A stretch of 64,000 bases of DNA from Bombus terrestris (lineage: Eukaryota; Arthropoda; Insecta; Hymenoptera; Apidae), in contig NW_025963548.1 of NCBI RefSeq assembly GCF_910591885.1, positions 301,501 to 365,500 on the forward strand. The letters run 5' to 3'. Positions 33,472 to 43,635 of the stretch are shown here, one piece after another; position 1 is the first letter of the stretch; each line of letters starts with the position of its first letter. Under the pieces are notes generated by a model. It made no database searches. It was given only the letters and a program-made list of their open reading frames with translations, and was not told the origin of the DNA. The translations under genes and the position numbers were made by a program.

Positions 33472-35922
33472 ATGGCAAATTGTGAAGAGGAACAGTTTTC
33501 GACTGAAGAGGGTTCGACGCTGGAGGAGCTAAGAAATAAGCTCGCACGTCTGAATCTGCTGATATCTGGTTCGAAGTCAGTGCTGATGGCCAGGCTGAAC
33601 CGAGCGTATAAGGCTGGTCAATCAACTCCGAAGGAATCGAAGCGCGATGAAGAATCGGTAAATCAGCGAGACTTAAGGAGTGGGCAGAGAGCTGAGCGCG
33701 ATCAGGATGGAGACGAAGACCTCGAGAAGCTGAGGACGAATGAGTTGAGAGCGCGCCTCGCTAGCTTGGGGTTAAAGGTCACAGGGAGAAAATCTGAACT
33801 ACGCGCACGGCTACAGGCGGCCCTGGAAGGAGACAACGTATCGTCGGAAGAAGAAAGCGACGTCGAAAGTGACAATGAAGAAGATGAGAGAGACGTGATA
33901 AAACACAAGAGAGGTACGCGAGCGATGTGCTCGGACCGTGATGAATATCGCCAAAAGGCAGGTACCGTCTCGGTATTAAGCTTTAAAGATGTCGAAGACG
34001 CACTAGAATTGTTTAGCGGCGACGAAGGAGAAAACGTGGAGCGATGGGTCGAATCATTCGAAGAAGTCGCGGACACGTGTATGGGGTCGGACGGTCAGAA
34101 GGCAGTCTTCGCGAGGAAGCTGTTGGGGGGATCGGCGAAAATATTCGCAAGCTTCGAGTGCCATGCCAGGACTTGGCATGAGCTGAAGAAGGGACTAATC
34201 AGAGAGTTCTCCAGAAAGTCCATCAGTAGGCAAGTACACCAAAAGCTTAGAGAGACGAAAAAGAAAAGCGACGAGGCGTGCTTGGCCTACATGTATCGCA
34301 TGCTGAAAATAGCCAGTCATGCCGATATAGAGGAAGAAGCCAAAGTAGAATACGTCATAGACGGGATAATAGACGAAGAAATCCATAAATCTATGCTGTA
34401 TGGTGCTGCATCCATTAAGGAGCGAAGGAAGAGGCTAATCGCGTACGAGGAGCAGAAGAGCCGAAGGACGAAGTCGGTTGCGAAGTCGGCCAGAGTTGAG
34501 AGAAACAACAGTTCCAATCAAGGTGAAAGTGCGAGAAAGACGCGTTGCTACAATTGCGGCGATAAAGCACATGTAAGCGCGGATTGCCCGAACGGATCGA
34601 GAGGTCCTAAGTGCTTCAAGTGTAGAGAGTACGGACACATCGCATCGAAGTGCGACAATCTGAGCGAGTCCATTAAAGAGGTTGGTAGTGTGTTTCGATT
34701 GTTACCAACGAAGCGTGGTAAAGACGTGAAGATCGGAAATTTCGAACTGAGCGCGCTGATAGACACTGGTAGCGAGTTAACTTTGATGCGGTATAATCAG
34801 TATGTAAAAATCGGAGCGCCTAAGTTAAGTCGAGACATTATTGAATTTCACAGTATCGGGTCTAAGAGAAATTTTACGCTCGGCAAATTTCCGATAGATA
34901 TTATTATAAACGGTGAATTGTATCATATAACGATACACGTAGTTCCGAACATTGCGATGCAACACTCGTTGTTGATAGGTACAGACTTCCTGGATACCGC
35001 CGAGATAAACACGAAGAGGGGAGATATCTCCATTCATAGAATAAAGGATGAGAATTCCTATGGGTGTCCAGAGGTCCTTAAAGTAGACATAGAGACAGGA
35101 ACGCGTGAAGTAGATCTATCTCGTGTCGAGAACGTGCAACATAAGCAGTCAGTTGCAGTTCTCAGGAGTGCTTGTCTCAAGGATACCGTCGTAATGAACA
35201 AAATTTCGTTAGATGAATCGGTTGCGGCGAACATAACCGCAGTAGCGTCGGGTGGAAACGATACGGACGGTTGCGATCAAGTTTTTGTAGGATGCACCGA
35301 GCATCGCGCGAATTGTAGAGTTGTACAAACAAATTCTGTCGCGAATTCTACGAAGCGAACCAAAAGCAAGAATGAGGCGGCTGCAAGAGAATTTGAGGTA
35401 GTGCGAAGACGAGCTATCAACGCGACCTCTTATCGGCGAAGGGCGTTCAACAAGAGACGCAAGAAGGCGACAATCTACAAAACAGGAGATGTGGTGGCGA
35501 TCGAGAAGACGCAAGGCGGTCCTGGGCTAAAGCTGCATTCAAAGTTCCTTGGCCCGTACTGTTTGGTGAAAGTCCTGCGAAATGACCGCTACGTAGTGCA
35601 ACGAGCAGGCGAACACGAGGGACCGCGCACGACTTCCATTGCAGCCGACCACATGAAGTGGTGGAACGTTGGTGTTAGTGATGATAGTGAGAACAATGGT
35701 GGTGATGTGATTTGTCAGGAATGGCCGGGTGTAGTATCGTGGGCAAAAGGCCCAAGATATCGGCAGAACCGTATACAAAGTGGCGAGAGCCGTGGCGCCG
35801 TCGAGTACATCAATGTGTCGTCGGTCCTTTCGAGTGGACAGTTGGAAAGAGCCTGCGTGACCCTGGCCACGGGGTTTCGGGACACGTGTTCGATGGGACG
35901 AGAAAAGACAAAGAGACGTTAA
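33472..35922 (+). CDS. Fused Gag-protease-integrase C-terminus polyprotein with LTR read-through (816 aa)
   Basis: Same layout as the minus-strand copy: two SAP-like motifs, capsid-like region, two CCHC knuckles, DTGS protease, and an integrase C-terminal GPY/F domain. By eye only seven residues differ in the shared part, and six of these lie after residue 600. A 17-nt deletion just after the codons for ENNGG removes the ancestral stop and the frame runs on into the 3' LTR, adding about 70 LTR-encoded residues. The ATG at 33472 is the first in frame. Confidence 0.85.
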   Translation: MANCEEEQFSTEEGSTLEELRNKLARLNLLISGSKSVLMARLNRAYKAGQSTPKESKRDEESVNQRDLRSGQRAERDQDGDEDLEKLRTNELRARLASLGLKVTGRKSELRARLQAALEGDNVSSEEESDVESDNEEDERDVIKHKRGTRAMCSDRDEYRQKAGTVSVLSFKDVEDALELFSGDEGENVERWVESFEEVADTCMGSDGQKAVFARKLLGGSAKIFASFECHARTWHELKKGLIREFSRKSISRQVHQKLRETKKKSDEACLAYMYRMLKIASHADIEEEAKVEYVIDGIIDEEIHKSMLYGAASIKERRKRLIAYEEQKSRRTKSVAKSARVERNNSSNQGESARKTRCYNCGDKAHVSADCPNGSRGPKCFKCREYGHIASKCDNLSESIKEVGSVFRLLPTKRGKDVKIGNFELSALIDTGSELTLMRYNQYVKIGAPKLSRDIIEFHSIGSKRNFTLGKFPIDIIINGELYHITIHVVPNIAMQHSLLIGTDFLDTAEINTKRGDISIHRIKDENSYGCPEVLKVDIETGTREVDLSRVENVQHKQSVAVLRSACLKDTVVMNKISLDESVAANITAVASGGNDTDGCDQVFVGCTEHRANCRVVQTNSVANSTKRTKSKNEAAAREFEVVRRRAINATSYRRRAFNKRRKKATIYKTGDVVAIEKTQGGPGLKLHSKFLGPYCLVKVLRNDRYVVQRAGEHEGPRTTSIAADHMKWWNVGVSDDSENNGGDVICQEWPGVVSWAKGPRYRQNRIQSGESRGAVEYINVSSVLSSGQLERACVTLATGFRDTCSMGREKTKRR

Positions 35923-36240
35923 GGATAGAATTAGTTGAGACGCCAACGAGAACGAATGCAAAAGGCGTGCAGTATGAGTTGAGAAGCGAGAGCGTGCGAG
36001 TGCAGATGCAGAAGGCGAGAGTTGTAGAGTTGCTAGCGTTGTAGAGAGATCGAGTTGTTAGAGTTATAGAGTTGCGAGAGTGATTTGAGCGGAATAAGAC
36101 TTTTGTGTTTTAGTTCAAGTTGAACATTTATCGTTCTCTGTCCAATTAATCTCTGTTATTTTTATTTATCTTAATAAATAGTATTAGGAGAATTTTACAA
36201 ATCTAAATTATCCTAATCCTATCCTTTTTCCGATACTACA
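35730..36240 (+). repeat. 3' LTR of the plus-strand Gypsy derivative
   Basis: Starts TGTAGTATCG and ends CGATACTACA, so both termini are intact. Its first part carries variants shared with the minus-strand 3' LTR (CGGCAGAACC). Its later part matches the 5' LTR of its own element (CAGATGCAGAAGGCGAGAG). It has a 4-bp deletion at about 35842. Confidence 0.9.
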
Positions 36241-37892
36241 ATTGAATTACTAGAGATAATGAATACATGTGTCAAATTCTTCATTGTAACTATAAATATA
36301 TGTAAATCTATATGTGCAATCGTGATCATTTTTTTTTTATGTAAAATGTACCTTCACCTCGACATTCCGTAGATACCCCCAGGAACAGAACTCGACAGGA
36401 ACAAAAGAGAAAAGAAAGAACGCCAGAATGTTCAGCAATGAATGGACTAGATAACTTGTGCCATTTGTTACGCGCGAATCAAATAATCGCTTGCTTGACT
36501 TGTATAGAAAATTAATTTGCCCTCTGCAGTACTTAGTTCATCTCAGAATAAATTAGTTCCGTAAGGCTTATTTATTTTTTATTCTATTCACATTTTGCGA
36601 ATCCTCGAGCTTGTTCTGGATAAATAGATTGCTCGGAGATTTCCATGTGATGTCTAATAAAATATTATGCATATTTATGCGGTCCACGAGATAGAATATA
36701 ACTCTAAGTAAAAGGTAACAGTATATCGACAGAAGAAGGCACCATTCGATATAGATTTTTTTGCTTTCTTAATCGCCTCTGTTGATTATTTCTCGCGCTT
36801 TCCTTCGTAGAGAAAAATACTTTGCTCGAATGTTTGACATTTCTTAATGAGACCGTAGCACAGTATACCGCTAATTTTGTGCGTAGAAATATACATCTAT
36901 CGTTCGAACACTCATACACACTCGAAAAATACAATATTCGTTATTTCCTTGTTAACAATGATATCAGGTCCGTTTTATAGTCAAACTTTATATAACGCTA
37001 CGATATAGTATCTTTCAATTGTACTTTACAGTAATAAAAATCCTAATATCGACCAAATCTCAAGGCTTATAATCGTTGTGCTAGGAACTAGGCAAACGAA
37101 AATACATAAATCTAAAATTCTATCACTTATAAATAGTACAATACTAAAAAAACTGTCTTTCGTGTGTTCGTTGTATATATTATATCAATATTTTGAAATA
37201 GAATTTAATACGAAAGACATGTTTCGCATTCCTACAATTTAAAAGATTGCCTGTCTTTCTGAATTTTACGATGTACAATTAAAATATTTCTTGCGATAGT
37301 CATCTGCGACATATTAGAGTTAATGTAACATTTGACTTGTATGTGATTATTAAAATTAAACTGCTTAAACATAACGTATAGAGGACTCCAGCAGCAGGAT
37401 ACTAAATTATTGCCAATGGGAACAGAATCAATGAGGAAAAACATGACAATCGGAGTACATCCCGCGAAGGTAACGGAAGTCGACGATAAACAAGTCAAAG
37501 TTGAAACGACCTAAGTTTCTCGGGATTCATGAAAAAATTCATGAGAATATTTCAGAAATAAATTTCCAGTATCGATAACGATTATTTGATTTTACATGTC
37601 GTTTCTTTCACGCGATCTATCCAATCTATTTATCTAGAATTGACTCCGATATCATCATCTTCCGTCTCATCGAATCTGTATTTCTTAAAGATACCTTAAA
37701 GCGATCTACTTATACATATATACGTACTAAAAATATATTCAATCCATACTTGCATGATATTTCAAATCTTCATCCCCTGCCTGAATTCAAAAGCAAAAAT
37801 ATTCCAAGAAGACATCACTGCTGAAAGCTCCAGGGGTTACAAACAAACAGACATCGAATTTTCGACGTGATCGTGGATCTCCGAGCGGTTTT
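36241..37892. other. Intergenic region between the convergent GPCR and PFKFB genes
   Basis: AT-rich; only short open frames without recognisable domains. The 3' UTR of PFKFB should lie at its right end on the minus strand. Confidence 0.4.
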
Positions 37893-38336
37893 TCAGTGTT
37901 GTTGTACGAGAGTGGGTCCGCTGCCAAGATTTCGCCAAGGATCCGGTATGTCGAAATGTGCTGGGACTGTGAGCAGAGCATCGTCCGCGGTTCTGTCCGC
38001 GCTACAATTATTCGGCTTCACGCGAATCGTGTTTACGCACTCTATGGGTAACTTGAAGAAGTCCACCTTGTAATTGTAACCATGGCTGCTGACTCGGATG
38101 ATGGTATGCAGTGGCACCTCAGCGTAAGGCACCTCAGCGTAAGGCACCTCTTCCGGTTTTTTATCTGTGAAAACGCCAATGATGCAGCGCAGAATAGCTT
38201 GATGAGACACGACCAAGATGTTGTTGGATCTCTGTAATTCAGCAATAACCGGTTCCACGCGGTGCATGGCGTCGATGTAGCTTTCTCCCCATGGATAACG
38301 ACAGCGCAGCTTATCTTGATCGCGCCATGCAAATTC
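37893..38336 (-). CDS. PFKFB exon 6: C-terminal half of the bisphosphatase
   Basis: The acceptor TTTGCGTAG ends at 38337. The exon encodes EFAWRDQDKLRCRYPWGESY, then RVEPVIAEL, the catalytic VVSHQAILRC, and PLHTII, through a tail to the stop at 37893. The frame is intact. A 15-bp direct duplication gives PYAEV twice where the family has a single copy, just before the conserved PLHT. The tail after the catalytic domain is about 60 residues, with no clear phosphorylation motif. Confidence 0.9.
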   Translation of the reverse strand, partial: EFAWRDQDKLRCRYPWGESYIDAMHRVEPVIAELQRSNNILVVSHQAILRCIIGVFTDKKPEEVPYAEVPYAEVPLHTIIRVSSHGYNYKVDFFKLPIECVNTIRVKPNNCSADRTADDALLTVPAHFDIPDPWRNLGSGPTLVQQH

Positions 38337-39155
38337 CTACGCAAAAGCATTGATTTAGAGATGTAGAAGGTATATACGCTATCTATGTACTATATACTAA
38401 AGTATATAGACTTTTGCCTAAGTCATAGAATGGTTCGTACATCGAGGTCCCCAAAGCATTAAAACCTAGCTTATGCAAAGTCAGGGAACAATGGCTAATT
38501 TTAAACATAAACTTTAATAAAGCAGACCTGCGATATAATATTCAAATCATGGTATGATTTAAGATTCGTTATAGTACACGGTTAATAAGTACACATCAAC
38601 TTCGTATTGTAATTATAATATTCATTTATCCATGTTCTAAAACTTCGTCCAGATTAATCAGACTGATTGAGTTCGATCTAGCAACGTGAAACATTGTGAT
38701 TATCGTCTATGTGCTATGTACTTGACTGGGAATATTTCTATGAACTTCAACGCTCATTCTCATTAGTCAAGCAAATATTTCGTGGATGTAAGTGGATAAA
38801 TTTGCATACAACTGAATTTTAATCAGTTGCAGACTCTTAACGCAGACGTTAAGTCACTCGATACTTTTCCCCAGTGGCCAAGTATTCAATGCTTGAGTCA
38901 TCCGTGAAGATTTATGTTATTATTCATTTTCCAAGATACGATTGAAAGTTGTTCGCTTAGAGAATTAAATTGACAAACCTAGTAGATAATAAATATTCCA
39001 TATCTAGGATCCCAAACTTATTGAAATACAAATTATAACTGCATTAACTAATCGATCACTGGGAAAATTTTGATCAAATACTAATCTTAAATGTGTTAGT
39101 TATAGTACAATGTTTCTAACGTAATACTGATACGATTAGATTAATTCAAAAAGCT

Positions 39156-39228
39156 TATACCCTATAAACCCTATATACCCTATATACCCTATATACCCTA
39201 AAAGCTTATACCGTTATACCCTATAACC
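39156..39228. repeat. CCCTATATA-type microsatellite in PFKFB intron 5
   Basis: Several imperfect copies of TATACCCTA/CCCTATATA in a row, flanked on both sides by AAGCTTATACC-like sequence. Confidence 0.85.
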
Positions 39229-39542
39229 TACAATGATAACTGTTACAGCTATCTACCATTTACTACACAAATAAATTAAAGCTCTTAGAGCTAGGGACTG
39301 ATAAATTCAACCGATTGAAGGCTCGTTTAAATACAGCCAGAAGATTAGACAAGTAGTAAGTGAAACCGAATTTACACATTTTTCGATGAATCATCCTTAA
39401 AAGTATAAATTATCTTCACTCGCTATTTCACTAATCTACTGGCCGTGTCTGAATAAGCCTTTGGTCAACAACACTTGAAACGTAATTCAATGCAAGCAGT
39501 GACGAAATTTCGAGGAGGAAGACGCGTTTGATCTGAAATTAC

Positions 39543-39811
39543 CTGCGGATAATGTTCCTGCATCTCTTCATAAGACAGCCCCACACAGATACCGGCGTGG
39601 AGTTCGTTGAGTGCTGCCACGTGTTCTTGGGCGCTTCCACGCCACGAGCAGTCGCGATAGTCCTTCGAAGGCGACTAGTTAGCACGCGCAGGTCGGGAAT
39701 ACGCATAGCGTTGAACTTGGTGGCCAACGCTTGTGCATATCTCTCGCCACGTGCGCTTAAAACTGCGTCACCACCAACCTTACCCAATACGTTGTACTCG
39801 CTTTCGCCGTG
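39543..39811 (-). CDS. PFKFB exon 5: bisphosphatase core, with a 1-nt deletion
   Basis: The acceptor GATTACAG ends at 39812. It starts with the catalytic HGESEYN and runs through GKVGGDAVLSARG and LRVLTSRLRRTI. After codons for Thr-Trp (near 39610) the sense frame moves by one base; in the new frame it gives LNELHAGICVG and SYEEMQEHYPQ, which are clearly the family sequence (including the catalytic glutamate) up to the GTAATT donor. Hence one base is missing in this exon. Confidence 0.85.
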
Positions 39812-40302
39812 CTGTAATCAAAAGAGAGAGGGAGAGCTTTAGTTTTACCAAATCGTAGAATATTCTGATTATGTTCAAAAAGAGAGGCGTAGCAATGATA
39901 AGATTACGATCAGGCGAGAAGAAATTATTTTTGGAACCAAACCCTGATAAGATAGCAAGATTTTAAAAATACAATATGTATGTTTTTACGTATGCGTATA
40001 CGTATACGTATGCTTTTAAAACATGTTGTGTGTAAACAATTGAGGGCTCGTCATGCTAAATGAAGTGCTCAGTTATGTACGTTAATCTTTTTAATAATTG
40101 CAAGCGCCACGACCTGGCTCAATTGTCCTTGACTCAGCTCGTAATCTAAGAACAAACACGTTTCTTCATTATCGTTATCATTATCACTTGTCGAAAAATT
40201 CTTTTAATTAAGACTAAAGATGCTAAGGCTGAGCTTCTAGGATTAGAACATTTGAGATGAGGATTAAACGATGACAAATGTAAAATTTGATGGATTACCA
40301 AC

Positions 40303-40684
40303 CCGAGAGAAATAAAGAGTATGCGGCTCAACAGTGACGCTTCCAAGATATCCAAGGACATTTGTCTCCACATGGCCAGACACGTTGCAGGACTCGATAT
40401 CCATGCTGCCGGTGTCGATACGGATTCGTGGATACGTCTTCTCATCCATTGGCTCGTAAGATCGAATGTTATGAGCTATCTTCAATCGTAGATCTTCTTC
40501 GGCTGTTATTGAATCCATACCAACATAGTAAGCGCTGTACCGCAATATCTCCTTGTAATTTCGCTCCAGTACAACCGGATCGTCGCAGACGCACTCGATA
40601 AAGAGGACGCGATAACCGCTGCCCGGAAAAATAGTCGAAGACCTCGGCGCGTTGCGCTCGCATCACCAACGTGGCGTCCAGGAT
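40303..40684 (-). CDS. PFKFB exon 4: kinase C-terminal half, with a 1-nt insertion
   Basis: The acceptor TGTTTGAAG ends at 40685. It begins ILDATLVMRAQ (Walker-B-like region) and EVFDYFSG, then the frame shifts by one base at about 40622-40632 (TTTTTCCGGG). The continuing frame gives YRVLFIECVCDDP, the family motif, and runs to the codons for LYFSR before a weak GTTGGT donor. The unshifted frame meets a stop after about 35 codons. The extra base lies in or next to homopolymers. Confidence 0.85.
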
Positions 40685-42250
40685 CTTCAAACAGGAAAAT
40701 TCTTAAATGCAACTAACTGTGACGACTCGCAAACTCAAATTTCAGTATATTTCTTCCTACGCATTTTATTTAAATAGACATTAGACTATATCGATTTTCA
40801 GTTGTCTTTCTTTGTATTGTATATTTGGAGAGATTGCTGCAACAAGGAGGTAGCTTTCCAATAATTTGTGTAAACCAGCAGAATGCAAGTCAAAATTAAC
40901 CAAAACTATATCATATTTTGACACGTGCTATAAATTCATGATCTAAACTAATATTTGTATTATTTAAACACATTTGAATATGAAAGCTATACTTTTGTTT
41001 TTCTCTCCCAATAAATGCAATTTAAATACTGAAAGTGTCTTCATGTTGCTACAGGCCCTTCGTCAAAATTAATTATCGCTTTGTTCAATTAAGAACACCG
41101 CCGGCCATAAATATTAGGGCACATATTGATATTTAATACGAATGGAGTGCTTTTCGTTTCTAGTAATTTCGTTATAAATCTGTTATTTCATTCGCGGCAT
41201 ATGTACTTTGTAATGTAAGATATAGTAGATAAAGAAAAGTGTCAAAGTGTTCCAATCGATGGTTATAACGTGTAGATGTCCTAATAATTATGGCGAGTAA
41301 TTTATATATGAATTTACATGTTGGTTTCTCTTATTGTTAACTTATATATCAAGGCCACATAGAAAGAATACGATAAATTAGAATAAATAGGAATATTTCA
41401 ATATGATATAATTTGGAAGGAAAAATGCACCGTTAATTTCAGAATTAAATAATTAGTTTCCTATAATATCTAAGATACGTTTCCACATAGAATTTAAAAT
41501 TTAACGTGAAGACACGTTTTACCGTTGTAGTCTTCATATTGAATTCGTGTCATATTTGTTCAATTCCGGACTATTTCTAAAGCGCATAATATCGAGAAAA
41601 TAACGAGCCGATCTTAAGCTACTTTCAACACCATGAACTATTGCGGTTTCTATCGTGGAACGTTGGTACATGTTGTTAAAAATATTAAGCAAGATAAAAC
41701 TCATACGACGAGATTCCGGCTTGACTAGCCTCAGTTTAATCGCGTCGTCCACCGTTAGCGCGATCTATGTATAAATACGACCCTTGACCGTTCTAATATT
41801 CTAATCTATTCTTGCAGCTTCGGTTACATAATAACAAAAAAAAACACGTGTTTCTTCTTCCGGTCGGATTCTTCAAATGCGCAACGATTAAAATTCTTTC
41901 TTAACTCTGTTCTATTATTTTCGATCAAATGCAATCGCGCGTGCTTGCATTCGTTTCGACATTGAATCTTTCTCAACTTTTTTCGATTACTCTCAATCAA
42001 GCATAACCGAGCGTATTCTCGTTCTTGTGTTGATACCGAATCTTTCTCAACTATTTTCGATTATTTTCAATCAAATACAATCGCGTGTGTTGTTGTTCTC
42101 GATTCGATACTGAAATCTCTTGAACTTTTGCGATTATTTTCGATCGAATGCAACGGCACGCGTTCTCCTTTCGATACTGAATTTATCTCCAGATTCTATT
42201 CAATTTCACATCTTTACTAGACGTTTGTCACGCGTCTAATTGATGCTTAC
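40685..42250. other. PFKFB intron 3
   Basis: No exon-like segment. A 72-codon minus-strand open frame at 41752-41534 has no PFKFB similarity and does not fit the exon phases. Confidence 0.6.
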
Positions 42251-42420
42251 AGCTACGGAATTTCCGTCTGCGAGCCATGTAGCGCACTCGTGCATCGCGT
42301 CTCGTTGGGCCAGAGCTCTCAACGCTGCGTTCGTCGTATGGTCCGGAAGAAACAGCTCGTACGATACGGCCTCTCCATATGGTTCCAGCCTTTTCCTGCG
42401 GTAGTCGCTAACCCTCATCA
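42251..42420 (-). CDS. PFKFB exon 3: kinase middle segment
   Basis: The acceptor TTACTTTAG ends at 42421 and the donor GTAAGC starts at 42250. It encodes SDYRRKRLEPYGEAVSYELF, FLPDHTTNAALRALAQRDAM and a helix ending GNSVA. The DYRR and the PD-N-A--LR pattern match the family. It enters at phase 1 and leaves at phase 0. Frame intact. Confidence 0.85.
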
Positions 42421-43473
42421 CTAAAGTAATAATTAAATGTAATTCATTAGTTGTTGGAAGGGTCTAGGAGAGCTTAAATAATTGGATATTTTTTGATTTA
42501 CGTTTGTATCGTTAGATGGAAACAATATAATAGTACGGCGTAAAATATAGTGAGCTAAACTACCCTTCTTTGTCAATGTCTCATTTGTCATTTTGAAGCA
42601 TTCGAGAAAATTGAAATTACATTACTTTTCCTGTGATTCTTGTTTTTCATCGAAACATTCAACAATTCGCGAAACATTCAGTCATTATTTAACACGTTAA
42701 ATGCCATAGGTGTCACCGGTGGCCGGCACTCAACTTGGCCGTGATCGTCGAGGTCACCGGTGACCGGAGGCCCAAGATTAGTAGCAATACATAATTTGAA
42801 TAATTATTTTTTATTAGCAATTAATTATAACTATTTATTAATAGTTATAAATTTTTTATTATTACCATCGTTACTACAATGGTATGACGAAATTAATGCA
42901 GTATAAAATATATAAGAATAGTTTTATTTATACATGAAATATAGAGAGGTCCCGGGACGTAATAACATAGAACAATTATTTAGCATTTCACAAAGGAACA
43001 ATATGAAATAATGTTTTTTTCCACCACGTTATATAGTCTCCATCTGGTATACGTATATGCGTATGTAGAGAATATATCTATTTGTAGTATTTTATAGGGT
43101 TGTAAAAACTAGGAAGAGCACAATGTAATACATTACAAAATAGAAATTAAAATTTGTTCAAAGCGCCGCAAATGTTGATTTACGTAACAAGTCTATTTAG
43201 CGTATGCAATAAATACTCTTAACGACCGTGTTGAAAACAAAAACGGGAAAAATGAAAAACTAACGAATTAATGATCAGTCACGTGACTTGTACACATAAT
43301 ACAACCACAAAATAGGAAGTAAAAAAGGAAAAAAAAAGAAGAAACACAGATAATTGTTGGTCGAATGGAAATAATACTACGAAACCGCTTATTTAAGATG
43401 ACTAATATGATTTAATGAATAGGTTTCGTTTTTAAGTGTAGCAATTGGCAGTAAACAAAACAGAATTCCCAAC
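42421..43473. other. PFKFB intron 2, with one possible MITE end
   Basis: A TTAA-preceded sequence (CACGTTAAATGCCATAGG at 42693) followed by a GC-rich palindromic patch with two copies of TCACCGGTGRCCGG resembles one end of a MITE. I found no matching second end. The remainder is AT-rich intron. Confidence 0.35.
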
Positions 43474-43635
43474 CTTTAGTGGAATCGCCGTTCCAGTTGA
43501 GTCTGCGCGAAAGGCATTGTGCCACTTGGCTTTTTCCACGACCTGGTAAACCGCACATCGCGATTACAACCCCTGAGAATTTTCGGGGAGACTTCATTAT
43601 CCCCGACGTCCTTATTGTGATTTTATCCTTGGGTT
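43474..43635 (-). CDS. PFKFB exon 2: P-loop exon
   Basis: The acceptor TTGCTTTCAG ends at 43636 and the donor is GTTGGG at 43473. It encodes PRKFSGVVIAMCGLPGRGKS, the Walker A nucleotide-binding loop for ATP, then LSRRLNWNGDSTK as in the family. Phase 1 at both ends. Frame intact. Confidence 0.9.

Larger units (their letters stand above)
32855..36240 (+). mobile_element. Gypsy deletion derivative, plus-strand copy
   Basis: 5' LTR 32855-33387, primer-binding site, single long ORF, 3' LTR 35730-36240. The flanking four bases are ATTA on the left and ATTG on the right, a possible target duplication with one change. The interior (33388-35729) is 17 bp shorter than that of the minus-strand copy (26881-29239) and otherwise collinear. 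The two copies face each other across the GPCR 3' end. Confidence 0.9.

Noticed and set aside
39156..39228. CRISPR-like or telomere-like repeat
   Set aside because: The CCCTATATA run is a short imperfect microsatellite with no spacers, and it does not match the insect telomere repeat TTAGG.
41534..41752. 72-codon minus-strand frame as an extra PFKFB exon
   Set aside because: No family motif; exon 3 ends and exon 4 starts in phase 0 with continuous family sequence, leaving no gap for it.
42689..42800. Third TTAA MITE in PFKFB intron 2
   Set aside because: Only one end is recognisable; no inverted partner found downstream within about 700 bp.
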